Source: Ancylomarina sp. 16SWW S1-10-2
GTDB taxonomy: Bacteria > Bacteroidota > Bacteroidia > Bacteroidales > Marinifilaceae
Reading direction: 5' to 3'
DNA: 64,000 nucleotides
Assembly: GCF_009669305.1 (NCBI RefSeq)
Contig: NZ_SADB01000008.1
Location: 124,001 to 188,000 of the forward strand
Part shown: positions 9,229-18,350 of the stretch, piece by piece
How the letters are laid out: the number at the start of each line of letters is the position of its first letter
How positions within the stretch are numbered: the stretch's first letter is position 1
Notes under the pieces: generated by a model
What the model saw: only the letters and a program-made list of their open reading frames with translations
Database searches by the model: none
Told to the model about the DNA's origin: nothing
Position numbers and translations under genes: made by a program

Positions 9229-10347
9229 ATGAATAGAAAAGTTCTTATTGTTGTCTCAGTTGTAATTATATTGGCCTTAGGTTATGGTGGTATGATTGGT
9301 TTAAAGAGCCTGAAAAAGCAGCCACAGAAAGATGTGAATAGACAGAAAACACCTTTTGTAAAAGTGGAGCAAGTCAACTATCATGATATTTCCACTTCTA
9401 TTGTTGAAAAAGGACGTTTATTGTCCAACTTGGAAGTCAACTTGAGTTCCGAAGTTCCTGGTAGAATTGTAGATGCTGGTGTGCCTTTAAAAGTAGGACA
9501 GCGTTTTAAAAAAGGTGATTTGTTACTTCAAATTTACGATACTGATGCTAAAATGGATCTTCAGGCACAGAAAAGTACGTTTCTGAATAAACTCGCTCAA
9601 AGTCTTCCTGATATTCGTATTGATTATAAAGATAGATTTGATGCTTGGATGACCTTTTTTAATGAGATAAAGCTTGATGAGAAATTACCAGTTTTACCTG
9701 AAATGAAATCAGAAAAGGAAAAGGTATTCTTGGCGAGTCGTAATATTCTAGGTGATTATTATACGATTAAATCTAGTGAAGTTAAACTATCGAAGTATCG
9801 TATTTATGCTCCATTTACAGGTTCTTACGATCAGGTTAGTACACAAATTGGAGCTGTAGCTGGAATGGGTTCAAAACTTGCTGGAATTATTGAGTCAAGA
9901 AAATTAGAACTACAAGTACCTATTGAATCGGAAGATATCAAATGGTTGAGAATTGGCGATCAGGTTGATATATTAGCTTCTAATGGCGATAAAGTTGCTT
10001 CGGGTAAGTTATTACGAAAGTCAGAGTTTGTAGATGAGGGGACGCAGTCAATAGCTGTGTTTGTAGGACTTAATACGACTCATAATGAACTGTATCAAGG
10101 TCAGTATTTAACTGCAAAGTTTAATGGTAAACAGATTGACAATGTTATGGAGATTCCTAGAAATGCTGTATTCCGGTCGAATAGAGTGTTTGTAGTGGAG
10201 AATAATATGTTGAAGGAGAAACAAATTAATGTACTTAAGAGAAACGAAAACACCTTGATTTTCAATGGTCTCTCTGAAGGTGAACTTTTGGTAACAACAG
10301 TCCCTGTTAAAGGTGCTGAAAACATGAAGGTTCAGATCCTTAAATAA
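9229..10347 (+). CDS. RND efflux periplasmic adaptor (membrane fusion protein)
   Basis: A 372-aa HlyD/AcrA-type adaptor that links an inner-membrane RND pump to an outer-membrane channel. Residues 4-25 form an N-terminal membrane anchor without a lipobox. Barrel-sandwich halves are visible near residues 60-105 (PGRIVDAGVPLKVGQRFKKGD) and 185-215 (YRIYAPFTGSYDQVSTQIGA), followed by beta-barrel and membrane-proximal segments. The helical hairpin between the halves is shorter than in AcrA. First gene of a pump-permease-channel cluster, ending 30 bases before the permease. Confidence 0.9.
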   Translation: MNRKVLIVVSVVIILALGYGGMIGLKSLKKQPQKDVNRQKTPFVKVEQVNYHDISTSIVEKGRLLSNLEVNLSSEVPGRIVDAGVPLKVGQRFKKGDLLLQIYDTDAKMDLQAQKSTFLNKLAQSLPDIRIDYKDRFDAWMTFFNEIKLDEKLPVLPEMKSEKEKVFLASRNILGDYYTIKSSEVKLSKYRIYAPFTGSYDQVSTQIGAVAGMGSKLAGIIESRKLELQVPIESEDIKWLRIGDQVDILASNGDKVASGKLLRKSEFVDEGTQSIAVFVGLNTTHNELYQGQYLTAKFNGKQIDNVMEIPRNAVFRSNRVFVVENNMLKEKQINVLKRNENTLIFNGLSEGELLVTTVPVKGAENMKVQILK

Positions 10348-10377
10348 GCTTTTGTTTCAATTCTCAAATCTAAATTT

Positions 10378-13300
10378 ATGAAGACTATTATATCTCATTT
10401 TGTCAGATATCCCTTTTATGGGAAGATGATTATTGCACTTTTTCTGATAGCAGGAATTTTCTCTCTATTTCACATGAAAAAGTCCTTTTTCCCAGAAACG
10501 GAATCCAAAACAATTAATGTATCTATGGTTTACCCTGGAGCTTCTCCCAAAGAAGTTGAAGAGGGAATAACATCTCGCATAGAAGATGCTGTACGAGGAA
10601 TTGTAGGTATTAAAGAAATGAACTCGGTATCGTCGGAAGGTTACGCTAGAGTGACAATTACCACAACGGGTGATTTAGACTTGGATGAAACACTTGCCGA
10701 TGTAAAAAATGCAGTTGATGGAATTCCTTCGTTTCCATCGGGAGCAGAGAAAGCAGTTATATCAAAACTAAGGTCAACAACACCAGCTGTAAGAATGGCA
10801 GTGACTGGTGATGTCGATTTATTGACACTAAAGCGTTACTCAGATGTTATTTATGATGATTTGATGCGTTCGAAAAAAATGTCTCAAATATCCATCTCGG
10901 GTTTACCTAGTTTGGAACTTTCTGTTGAGATTAAAGAGGATGACTTACGTCGTCATCAGTTGACATTCTCAGAGGTGTCAGCTGCTATTGCTAGCAATAA
11001 TATTGATATTTCAGGTGGTGTTATAAAAAATGCTAAAGAAGAGATTATAATTAGATCTCGTAATCGTTCAGTTGATCCGGATAAAATTGGAGAAATTATT
11101 TTACGTGCAAATTCTGATGGATCGTACATTCGTTTGAGGGATGTTTGCGATATCCATTTCCAATTTGAGGATGTACCGAGTTCATCTTATGTGAATAATA
11201 ATCCAGCTGTTTCAATTGGCGTAAATAAGTTGAATAATGAGGATTTGGAGGAGATTTCAGAATTCTGTAATCAATATGCTAAAGAGTTTAATGCAGATCA
11301 TACTGATGCTAGTTTAGAGGTCACTTTCGACTATGTAAACATGTTGCAGTCGCGACTAAACCTATTGTATAAGAATGGAGGCTATGGCCTAGCTCTTGTG
11401 GTTCTAGCTTTAGCTTTATTCTTGAGTTTCCGTTTATCCTTATGGGTAGCATGGGGAATTCCGGCTTCATTTTTAGGCATGTTCATTTTTGCCAACCTAA
11501 TGGGTGTCACTATCAATATGATTTCACTTTTTGGTATGATTCTAATCATCGGTATTCTTGTTGATGATGGAATTGTGATTGGTGAAAATATATATACGCA
11601 TTTCGAAAAGGGGAAGAGTCCTCGTCGAGCAGCTATTGATGGAACAATGGAGGTTGTACCTGCTGTTTTAACATCGGTAACAACAACAATGGTAGCATTT
11701 ACACCTCTATTACTTGTTACGGGTAATATGGAGTTTCTTTACGAGATGGCCTTTGTCGTTGTCTTTTGTTTGGGTATTTCTCTATTCGAAAGTCTCTTTG
11801 TTTTGCCAAGTCATGTGGGAAATGAAAAAGTACTGAATGTGAGAAAAAGTCATACCGCTTTTAATCGCTTCCGAGATAAAATTGAAAAGGGCATTATGTA
11901 TATGCGCGATCGGATTTATATGGGCTTTTTAAGAAGAGCCATAAAATGGCGTTGGATTGTTATTTTTCTTCCAGTAGCATTCATCTTTATTACCATTGGT
12001 TTGTTTGGTGGCGGGTTCATAAAAAGCACCTTCTTTCCTAATGTAAGTTTCGATACTTTTAATATTAATGTAGCTTATAAACCTGGAACCAATAAGGATA
12101 TAACCGTTAAAGCTTTAAAGGGGTTTGAAAATGCTGTTTGGGAAATAAATGGGGAATTAAAGGAGAAATATGCTCAGAAAGATGATTTCATTCAATATAC
12201 AAACTTATCGGTAGGTTCGGCTTTTAATGGTCAAGAATCAGGTCCGCACTCTGGAAATATTACAGTAACACTACGCGATATGGAGGGATCTCCAATTTCT
12301 AGTTTTGATATTTCTAATGCTGTAAAGGAAAGAATTGGGGCTGTGAATCAAGCTGAGAAATATACTATTGGCTCAGCTAACAGGTGGGGAGCTGCGGTTT
12401 CAGTTAGTCTTTTAGGTTCGGATATGGATGAATTGAATGCAGCGAATATTTATTTTCAAGATGAGCTTAGAAAGATGACTTCTTTATATAATATCAATGA
12501 TAATAACCCATTAGGAAGTCGTGAGGTTCGTTTAAAGTTGAAAGATAAAGCTTACTATTTAGGAATGGATTTGAGTAGTATCACTTCTCAGGTTCGTCAA
12601 GGTTTCTTTGGTGGTCAGGCTCAGCGTTTACAAGAAGGTAAAGATGAGATTAAAGTTTGGGTGCGTTATCCAAAGAGTGATCGTGTTTTTATTGGACAAA
12701 TGGAGAGTATGCGAATTAGAACTCTAAATGGTGAGTATCCATTGTCGGAGCTGGTTGATTATGATATTTTACGTGGTCCTGTTAGTATTCAGCGATACAA
12801 TGGTGCTCGAGAAATTCGTGTTGAAGCTGATTTATTGGATCCAAATGAACCAGTTCCTCCAATTTTAGAAGAAGTAACCAATAATATTCTACCTGTTCTT
12901 AAGGAAAAATTTCCTAGTGTACGTCCCGAATTTCAAGGTCAAGCAAAACGTTCATCAGAAGATATTGCTGAAATGAAAATTTACTTTTCAATAGCTTTCT
13001 TAGCGATCATATTTATAGTGATGATTCATTTTAGATCTTTCACTCAAGGCATGATCGTAATTCTGATGGTTCCTTTAGGTATTCTTGGATCCGCCTGGGG
13101 ACATGGTATCGAAGGTGTTCAGGTATCTATGCTTAGTGTGTGGGGAATGGTTGCTCTATCTGGTGTCATTATTAACGATGCCGTCGTCTTTCTCTCCAAA
13201 TACAATACCAATTTAAAGGAAGGTATGAATCCGGAATCAGCAGTTCTTGGAGCGGGGAAAGCACGTTTTAGAGCTATTGTGTTAACCACAATTACCACAA

Positions 13301-13542
13301 CGGTTGGTTTGTATCCATTGATTCTTGAGAATTCATTTCAAGCTCAATTCTTAATTCCAATGGCTATTGCTTTGGCTTATGGTGTTTTGCTTGGTACATT
13401 CTTTATTCTAACACTTTTCCCTGTTATAATTCTTGTTTTGAATGATATTCGAAAATACACAAGGGAACTTTGGACAGGAGAAAAAGTTGATCCAAGGGAT
13501 GTTGAACCAGCAATTAAGGAAGCTAAAGTAACTTTAGACTAA
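10378..13542 (+). CDS. RND-family efflux permease (AcrB/MexB-like)
   Basis: A 1054-aa inner-membrane proton-driven transporter with the duplicated RND layout: a membrane helix at ~15-35, a large periplasmic loop, helices around 335-500, a second loop at ~540-860, and a final helix block. The proton-relay acidic pair is present as D396-D397 in GILVDDGIVIGE, and a repeat-related GMVALSGVIINDAVV segment lies in the second half. It probably expels hydrophobic or toxic compounds, but the substrate cannot be read from sequence. It works with the adaptor upstream and the TolC-type channel downstream. Confidence 0.92.
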   Translation: MKTIISHFVRYPFYGKMIIALFLIAGIFSLFHMKKSFFPETESKTINVSMVYPGASPKEVEEGITSRIEDAVRGIVGIKEMNSVSSEGYARVTITTTGDLDLDETLADVKNAVDGIPSFPSGAEKAVISKLRSTTPAVRMAVTGDVDLLTLKRYSDVIYDDLMRSKKMSQISISGLPSLELSVEIKEDDLRRHQLTFSEVSAAIASNNIDISGGVIKNAKEEIIIRSRNRSVDPDKIGEIILRANSDGSYIRLRDVCDIHFQFEDVPSSSYVNNNPAVSIGVNKLNNEDLEEISEFCNQYAKEFNADHTDASLEVTFDYVNMLQSRLNLLYKNGGYGLALVVLALALFLSFRLSLWVAWGIPASFLGMFIFANLMGVTINMISLFGMILIIGILVDDGIVIGENIYTHFEKGKSPRRAAIDGTMEVVPAVLTSVTTTMVAFTPLLLVTGNMEFLYEMAFVVVFCLGISLFESLFVLPSHVGNEKVLNVRKSHTAFNRFRDKIEKGIMYMRDRIYMGFLRRAIKWRWIVIFLPVAFIFITIGLFGGGFIKSTFFPNVSFDTFNINVAYKPGTNKDITVKALKGFENAVWEINGELKEKYAQKDDFIQYTNLSVGSAFNGQESGPHSGNITVTLRDMEGSPISSFDISNAVKERIGAVNQAEKYTIGSANRWGAAVSVSLLGSDMDELNAANIYFQDELRKMTSLYNINDNNPLGSREVRLKLKDKAYYLGMDLSSITSQVRQGFFGGQAQRLQEGKDEIKVWVRYPKSDRVFIGQMESMRIRTLNGEYPLSELVDYDILRGPVSIQRYNGAREIRVEADLLDPNEPVPPILEEVTNNILPVLKEKFPSVRPEFQGQAKRSSEDIAEMKIYFSIAFLAIIFIVMIHFRSFTQGMIVILMVPLGILGSAWGHGIEGVQVSMLSVWGMVALSGVIINDAVVFLSKYNTNLKEGMNPESAVLGAGKARFRAIVLTTITTTVGLYPLILENSFQAQFLIPMAIALAYGVLLGTFFILTLFPVIILVLNDIRKYTRELWTGEKVDPRDVEPAIKEAKVTLD

Positions 13543-13780
13543 AGGATAAAGTAAATAAAGTATAAAGGTTAAAGTACCAAGGATAAAGGGAACAAAATAC
13601 AAAGGTAACAAAGTATAAAGGTTAAAGGAATAAGTTTAAAGGGTAGAGTGAGTGAAGGATAAAGTAAACAAAGAAAGGGTAAAGGAGCTTGTTGATTTTT
13701 GACATTTAGACTTTTCAGACTCTTTGACTTTTTAGACCCTTCGACCTTTAGATTTTTTGGACTTTTAAAATAACGAAACA
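13543..13780. repeat. Low-complexity AAAG-rich then GACTTTT-rich spacer
   Basis: The gap between permease and channel has two halves: about 145 bases built from iterated AAAGGATAAAG/TATAAAGGTTAAAG-like words, then about 75 bases of GACTTTT/TTTAGAC-like words just before the TolC-family start. No hairpin terminator is evident, so the channel may still be read with the pump. The minus-strand frame here is an artefact of the repetition. Confidence 0.7.
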
Positions 13781-15067
13781 ATGAATAAATATATATCAAT
13801 CATACTCATGTTGTTTTGTGCTGGGACTTTGTCTGCGCAGAAAGAATTAAGTCTTGCTCAAGCAATAGAAGTAGGTTTAGAGAAGAATTATAATATTCAG
13901 ATTGTACGGCAATCAGAGAAAATTGCTGACTTAAATAATACTTGGGGTAATGCAGGACAATATCCTAAAGTAGAGTTTAATTTTAGCTCAGCTAATAAGA
14001 AAGACTATAACGAAAGTGATGATTATAGACAGAATATTTTAAGTCCATCGCTTGATTTAACATGGACTCTATTCGATGGTTTTGCTGTGAGAATTCGTAA
14101 GGATAAGTTTAATGACTTAGCCGCATTATCGAAGGGTAATACCATTGTTGCTGTTGAAAGTCAGATTGAATTGATCATTTTAGCCTATTATAAAACTCTA
14201 ATGGAGCAGGAACGCTTGAATGTTAGCAAAAAAATAATGGAACTTTCTGAAGATAGATTTTCTAATGAGAAAGTAGCAAGTGATATTGGTACTACAGGAA
14301 GTTACGAGTTGCTTTTGGCTAAGAATGCTTTTCTTGAGGACAAGTCGAACTACCTGACACAGCAAGTGAATTATAATAACACAGTACGTGATTTGAATTT
14401 TTTGCTAGGTGTTAAAGAAAGTACTCAGTATATTTTTACCGATGTTTTTATGACCCCAGTGACTGATTTTCGACTAGCTGATTTGCTTGATAAGATGTTT
14501 GCGAATAATAACAACTTAAAGAATCGATATATGCAAGAAACGATTCAGAAGCGCGATATAGAAATGGCTCGATCGAATTATTACCCTAGTGTTTCTTTAG
14601 GAGCAGGAGCAGAAGGTTATAGGCTTAATCAAAAGTATGATGTTGCTTCTAAAGTTGATTCAAAATCTCATGCTTTGTACGCCAACTTAAGTCTTAATTA
14701 TTTGATATTTAATGGGAATGCAAATCGTAGAGCTTTGCAAATAGCAAAAATTGAAGAAGAAATTTCGAAGATAGAAACAGCAGATTTAAAGCATAGTTTG
14801 ACTAATACGTTAGCTCAGAATTTCGAATTGTATGAGCTGCGCAAGGAATTGTTCGATTTAGCTGAAGAGAATTTGTCGGCTACAGAGATTAATATGCAAT
14901 TGTCTAAGGAGAAGTACGAATCGGGTAGTATTAATTCCTTTAATTATCGTGATGTTCAAATAAGTTATCAGAATGCTTCATTGGCCAGACTAGCTGCAAT
15001 ATTCAATTTGATTCAATCGAAAACAAGCCTAGTTCGAATGACAGGAGGTATTTTGAGTGAGTTTTAA
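13781..15067 (+). CDS. TolC-family outer-membrane efflux channel
   Basis: A 428-aa outer-membrane factor. Residues 1-19 are a signal peptide (cleavage after SAQ). The mature protein shows the internal duplication of the family: a long helical pair and a beta segment with TWTLFDGFAVR near residue 100, repeated as LNYLIFNGNANR near residue 310. It is expected to trimerise and form the exit duct for the pump encoded just upstream. The strong terminator at 15093 ends the cluster. Confidence 0.9.
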   Translation: MNKYISIILMLFCAGTLSAQKELSLAQAIEVGLEKNYNIQIVRQSEKIADLNNTWGNAGQYPKVEFNFSSANKKDYNESDDYRQNILSPSLDLTWTLFDGFAVRIRKDKFNDLAALSKGNTIVAVESQIELIILAYYKTLMEQERLNVSKKIMELSEDRFSNEKVASDIGTTGSYELLLAKNAFLEDKSNYLTQQVNYNNTVRDLNFLLGVKESTQYIFTDVFMTPVTDFRLADLLDKMFANNNNLKNRYMQETIQKRDIEMARSNYYPSVSLGAGAEGYRLNQKYDVASKVDSKSHALYANLSLNYLIFNGNANRRALQIAKIEEEISKIETADLKHSLTNTLAQNFELYELRKELFDLAEENLSATEINMQLSKEKYESGSINSFNYRDVQISYQNASLARLAAIFNLIQSKTSLVRMTGGILSEF

Positions 15068-15092
15068 GATATCGCATTCACTTTAAAGCATA

Positions 15093-15123
15093 AAAAAACC
15101 ACCAATTATTTGGTGGTTTTTTG
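15093..15123. terminator. Bidirectional terminator between TolC-family gene and outer-membrane barrel gene
   Basis: A 10-bp stem (AAACCACCAA with TTTGGTGGTT, loop of a few A/T) is flanked by A residues on the left and T residues on the right, so it can terminate the + strand efflux cluster and the converging minus-strand gene. Confidence 0.85.
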
Positions 15124-15141
15124 TTTTATAATGTAATGTGT

Positions 15142-15729
15142 TTACAATAAACGGAATCCTAAAGTCACATTAAACATTTTGTTTTTCTTAAGAAATTCAG
15201 AAGAAACATCAGTTAAGCCAAATTCGTAATCAACATCAAACGTTAATTTCCAAACGTCGATACCAGCACCAACCTTAGCATTCCAAACAGCGTCTTTCAC
15301 TTTTGGACTAAAGTCATTTACACCATCAGTTACAAAATCTTTAAAGTTGTCATCGATACTAAATGAAGCTACAGGTCCAGCAAATGCTCTTACCTTAATC
15401 ACAGGCAGTTTAATAATTTTGTATCCCAATAATACTGGAATATCGATACTTTTTGTTTTGATATCTGCAGATCCACCCATGTACTCAAGAGTTGATTTAC
15501 GTGATACGTAATTCAATTCTGGTTGAATATACCACTTGTTGAGGTTGATTCTAGCAAAGGCACCCAACATCATACCATTATCGGCTTTATCTTTAATGCC
15601 ACTTATATCAGTATCCGCTTTTGTACTAACAAGTCCACCGTGAATACCAATGCTAATAGGTGAGGCTAATTGAGCAAACAAAGCTGATGAAAATAAGCTG
15701 ATTGCTGCTACTAATAATAATTTTTTCAT
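15142..15729 (-). CDS. Outer-membrane beta-barrel protein (PorT/OmpW-like size class)
   Basis: A 195-aa protein with a clean signal peptide (residues 1-20, ALFAQ) and a mature part of alternating amphipathic strands ending in an aromatic/hydrophobic strand (MFNVTLGFRLL), as in small eight-stranded barrels. The N-terminal SIGIHGGLVSTKAD and central INLNKWYIQPELNY segments match the general Bacteroidota outer-membrane barrel family. No enzymatic motif is visible. It converges with the efflux cluster and shares its terminator. Confidence 0.8.
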   Translation of the reverse strand: MKKLLLVAAISLFSSALFAQLASPISIGIHGGLVSTKADTDISGIKDKADNGMMLGAFARINLNKWYIQPELNYVSRKSTLEYMGGSADIKTKSIDIPVLLGYKIIKLPVIKVRAFAGPVASFSIDDNFKDFVTDGVNDFSPKVKDAVWNAKVGAGIDVWKLTFDVDYEFGLTDVSSEFLKKNKMFNVTLGFRLL

Positions 15730-15877
15730 AATCTTAGATTTTGTATTAAGTAATTGATGTGTTTCCTAATTATGTATAGAATATAATTCTACTGACTTAC
15801 GAATTTATATTAAATTTTTCAATTATGAAAGTAATCAAAAATCGAACCAAGTATATAAAATTGTTAATTAAAGGCAT

Positions 15878-15913
15878 AAAAAAAAGCTCAATTCTTAGAA
15901 TCGAGCTTTTTTT
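15878..15913 (-). terminator. Terminator of the C1 peptidase gene
   Basis: An inverted repeat (AAAGCTC-ATTC / GAAT-GAGCTTT, one mismatch, loop TTA) flanked by A and T runs lies 17 bases past the peptidase stop. It can act on both strands but only the minus-strand gene needs it. Confidence 0.75.
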
Positions 15914-15929
15914 ATGTTATTGTGTTTGT

Positions 15930-17147
15930 TTATTTTATATCTAATTTCTTTCTCAATTTTGCAGGAACTGCATTTTTATTAATCATGAAAGACATTGTTT
16001 TATAGGCTACAAAAGGAAATGAAGCATAAAAATAACCATCGTATGGATTGTTATCGGTACCCCAAGAATTTTTTACGATAAAATATTTGTTCCCGTTTTG
16101 ATCTTTAGAAATACCTACAATGTGCATACCGTGATCATCAGTTGTTGTGTAGTTATTGAAAGCTTCTTGACGCATTTCTTGAGTAATTACTTTTTCAGCA
16201 CCAGGACCTTTGAAGCTAAATAATTTAGCATTCTTATTCTTGTCAGACATATCCTGCCATTTAGAAATCTCAGAATCGCTCATATTCTTAGTATCTGCTT
16301 CAGGAACAATTGCAACACCTTTACGGTATGCAAATCCTTTTTCACTTACATCAGCAGCCCATCCAATTGTGTAACCATCCATAATAGCACTTTCCATAAC
16401 GTCCATCATCTCGTCAATAGGTAAGTTATAAACTTCGTCCCATAACCAGTTGTCACCAACTTCGATAATAAATTTTTCGTAAAATGGGTGGTGAGTATAT
16501 GAAGATATTTCGATATAATCATCAGCATTAAGACCTGTATAGTCATCAGCAAACGATCTAGGCGTGTATTCTTTGCCTTTGTACTCAAACGTTTTAGGTA
16601 ATTTTCCTAAGTAAGCATCTAAAACACCATCGAAACCTTTGTGCCAAACAGGTGTTAACTTTTTGTTTTTATTTTGTATTACAGCATCCACATAGTTGCT
16701 AAGGATAATATCCATTTCACCATGAGTATGACCTGTTTCGCCGTAATTTAATCCAGCATATACCGATTCAGGAACGATACCGTAGTTTTTCATTACATAA
16801 GTAACATCGTGAAAAGCTCCACCGCCACCAAAGTTGAATTTTCCGCTCAAACGAACATCTTTAATCGCTTTATCTGAGTAGCAGTTGTAAACGACAAACA
16901 TTTCAGATAAATCTACTTCAGGCTTACCCATACGAAGCATCTCAGATTCCATAAATGATAAACCAGAAAATGCCCAACATGTACCCGAACGGTGCTGATC
17001 TTTTACAGATGTTGCAGGCATGCGTTTTACATCAGTAAATACGTAACCTTCTTGTTTGTCCTTTTTTTTGTCTTTTTTAGCTTCAGCCGATGAAGAAAAT
17101 ACAGTTCCTCCAATTAGTAGAGCTGCCGCAATAATCTTAAAATTCAT
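15930..17147 (-). CDS. Secreted C1B cysteine peptidase (bleomycin-hydrolase/PepC-like)
   Basis: A 405-aa papain-fold peptidase. Residues 1-23 form a signal peptide, followed by a Lys/Asp-rich stretch. The catalytic set is complete: oxyanion Q51 and nucleophile C57 in the KDQHRSGTCWAF motif, H339 in DDHGMHIVGI and N360 in VKNSWG. The large insert between Cys and His is typical of the bleomycin-hydrolase (C1B) branch, which trims peptides as an aminopeptidase. Export is unusual relative to cytosolic PepC but common in Bacteroidota. A near-consensus promoter lies at 17236-17265 and a terminator follows. It stands alone. Confidence 0.9.
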   Translation of the reverse strand: MNFKIIAAALLIGGTVFSSSAEAKKDKKKDKQEGYVFTDVKRMPATSVKDQHRSGTCWAFSGLSFMESEMLRMGKPEVDLSEMFVVYNCYSDKAIKDVRLSGKFNFGGGGAFHDVTYVMKNYGIVPESVYAGLNYGETGHTHGEMDIILSNYVDAVIQNKNKKLTPVWHKGFDGVLDAYLGKLPKTFEYKGKEYTPRSFADDYTGLNADDYIEISSYTHHPFYEKFIIEVGDNWLWDEVYNLPIDEMMDVMESAIMDGYTIGWAADVSEKGFAYRKGVAIVPEADTKNMSDSEISKWQDMSDKNKNAKLFSFKGPGAEKVITQEMRQEAFNNYTTTDDHGMHIVGISKDQNGNKYFIVKNSWGTDNNPYDGYFYASFPFVAYKTMSFMINKNAVPAKLRKKLDIK

Positions 17148-17235
17148 AGTATTGTTGTTTAAATTAAAAAATGATCTAATTTTCTTAATTAATGTTTTGT
17201 TGTTGTTCTTTTCTCGGAAAATTAGTTAATGAGTG

Positions 17236-17265
17236 CAAAAATAACAAAAACTTAAACCTAGCCAA
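17236..17265 (-). promoter_or_regulatory. Consensus Bacteroidota promoter of the C1 peptidase gene
   Basis: On the minus strand TTG (17265-17263) is followed by exactly 19 bases and then TATTTTTG (17243-17236), the textbook TTG-N19-TAnnTTTG arrangement. The start would be near 17229, giving an ~80-nt leader. Confidence 0.65.
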
Positions 17266-17374
17266 TTCATATAAGGACTTTGCTTAAGTTTTTAGATATA
17301 ATTAGTATTTGACTCGATGAAATAAGTAAAACATCGATTAACATACTGTGTTTATTTAATAAAAAGAGACTAAA

Positions 17375-18061
17375 CTAGATGATGTGTTTTTCTTTTAAAA
17401 TTGAAATTGTTGCATTCACAATAATTTTATCTTTGAGTTTCATTGAGTTGAAAATAACATCGAAATAACATAATTCTAAGGGGGTTTTATTAAAGAAATT
17501 TCTTAAAAAATCACGTTTCTTGTCCACTGTTTGAGCATAAATCATCATTTCTTCAAGTTTACCAGCATGACTCTTCTGCAATTGTTCTGCTCGCCACTTT
17601 AAGGGAGCTTGAAGTCTGATGTGTAAGGATTTTTCAATATCTTTTGCTAGAGATATACCACCTCGTCCAATAATAATACAGTTGCCTCGTCTAGCCATGG
17701 CTTGCACAACTTCGGCAATTGTTTTCCTAATTAGTTTATCACTTTTGTAGTATTTATTGGACATGGCTGAAAAAATTTCATCCCAAGTCGATTTTTCTCT
17801 CGATTCAAAAACGTATTCAAGCTTTTTAGGCTGTAAGCCTAATTTTTGAGCTGCTTCTTCTATAATCTCTTTTGTTAATACTGTCCATTCTTGTCCAGTA
17901 ATTTGTTGGAGTTTGCTAACGAGTTCATTGGCTATAGTAATTGCATGGCAACCACATTCTCGAGATATGGTAATAACTGGTCCTGGAAATTGATATTTTG
18001 TTGATGTCATTTCCTTAAGTTGATACCTCTTTTTCATATACTGATTCAGAATATCTTTCAT
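17375..18061 (-). CDS. Cytidylate-kinase-like family protein
   Basis: I choose the ATG at 18061 (228 aa, MKDILNQYMKKRYQ) because the family begins like this; an in-frame ATG at 18112 would add 17 residues. The protein resembles the cytidylate-kinase-like family, with VITISREC at the nucleotide-binding turn and NCIIIGRGG near the middle. The usual GSGG of the loop is replaced by GCHA, so catalysis is uncertain and a regulatory nucleotide-binding role is possible. It is related to the C-terminal half of the fusion protein at 3941-5260 but lacks its membrane part. It is monocistronic. Confidence 0.75.
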   Translation of the reverse strand: MKDILNQYMKKRYQLKEMTSTKYQFPGPVITISRECGCHAITIANELVSKLQQITGQEWTVLTKEIIEEAAQKLGLQPKKLEYVFESREKSTWDEIFSAMSNKYYKSDKLIRKTIAEVVQAMARRGNCIIIGRGGISLAKDIEKSLHIRLQAPLKWRAEQLQKSHAGKLEEMMIYAQTVDKKRDFLRNFFNKTPLELCYFDVIFNSMKLKDKIIVNATISILKEKHII

Positions 18062-18314
18062 AGCTATTGGTTTTAAATTATTAAAATCCAATTGATGCTT
18101 TTTTTGATACAATATATTTAAAATTGATGCAAGTTATTTATCATTGAAGCATCCAATCAATATGATTCTATCTTCAAGTTAAGACATTTAATAGTGAAAT
18201 GAAAATAGAATGAATATGTTTTTTTAATTTATAATTGAGGATTAAAATCAAATTTAAGTTTGAATTTATTGATTTAAAATCTGTTAATTTAATCCAATTA
18301 CAAGCGAGATTTTT

Positions 18315-18322
18315 TAAGTTTG
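18315..18322 (+). promoter_or_regulatory. Probable -7 box for the TPR protein gene
   Basis: TAAGTTTG matches TAnnTTTG and lies 28 bases before the ATG at 18351. The -33 region is not a clear TTG. Confidence 0.4.
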
Positions 18323-18350
18323 TAATTCAACACTTGTAATCAATTTTTAT

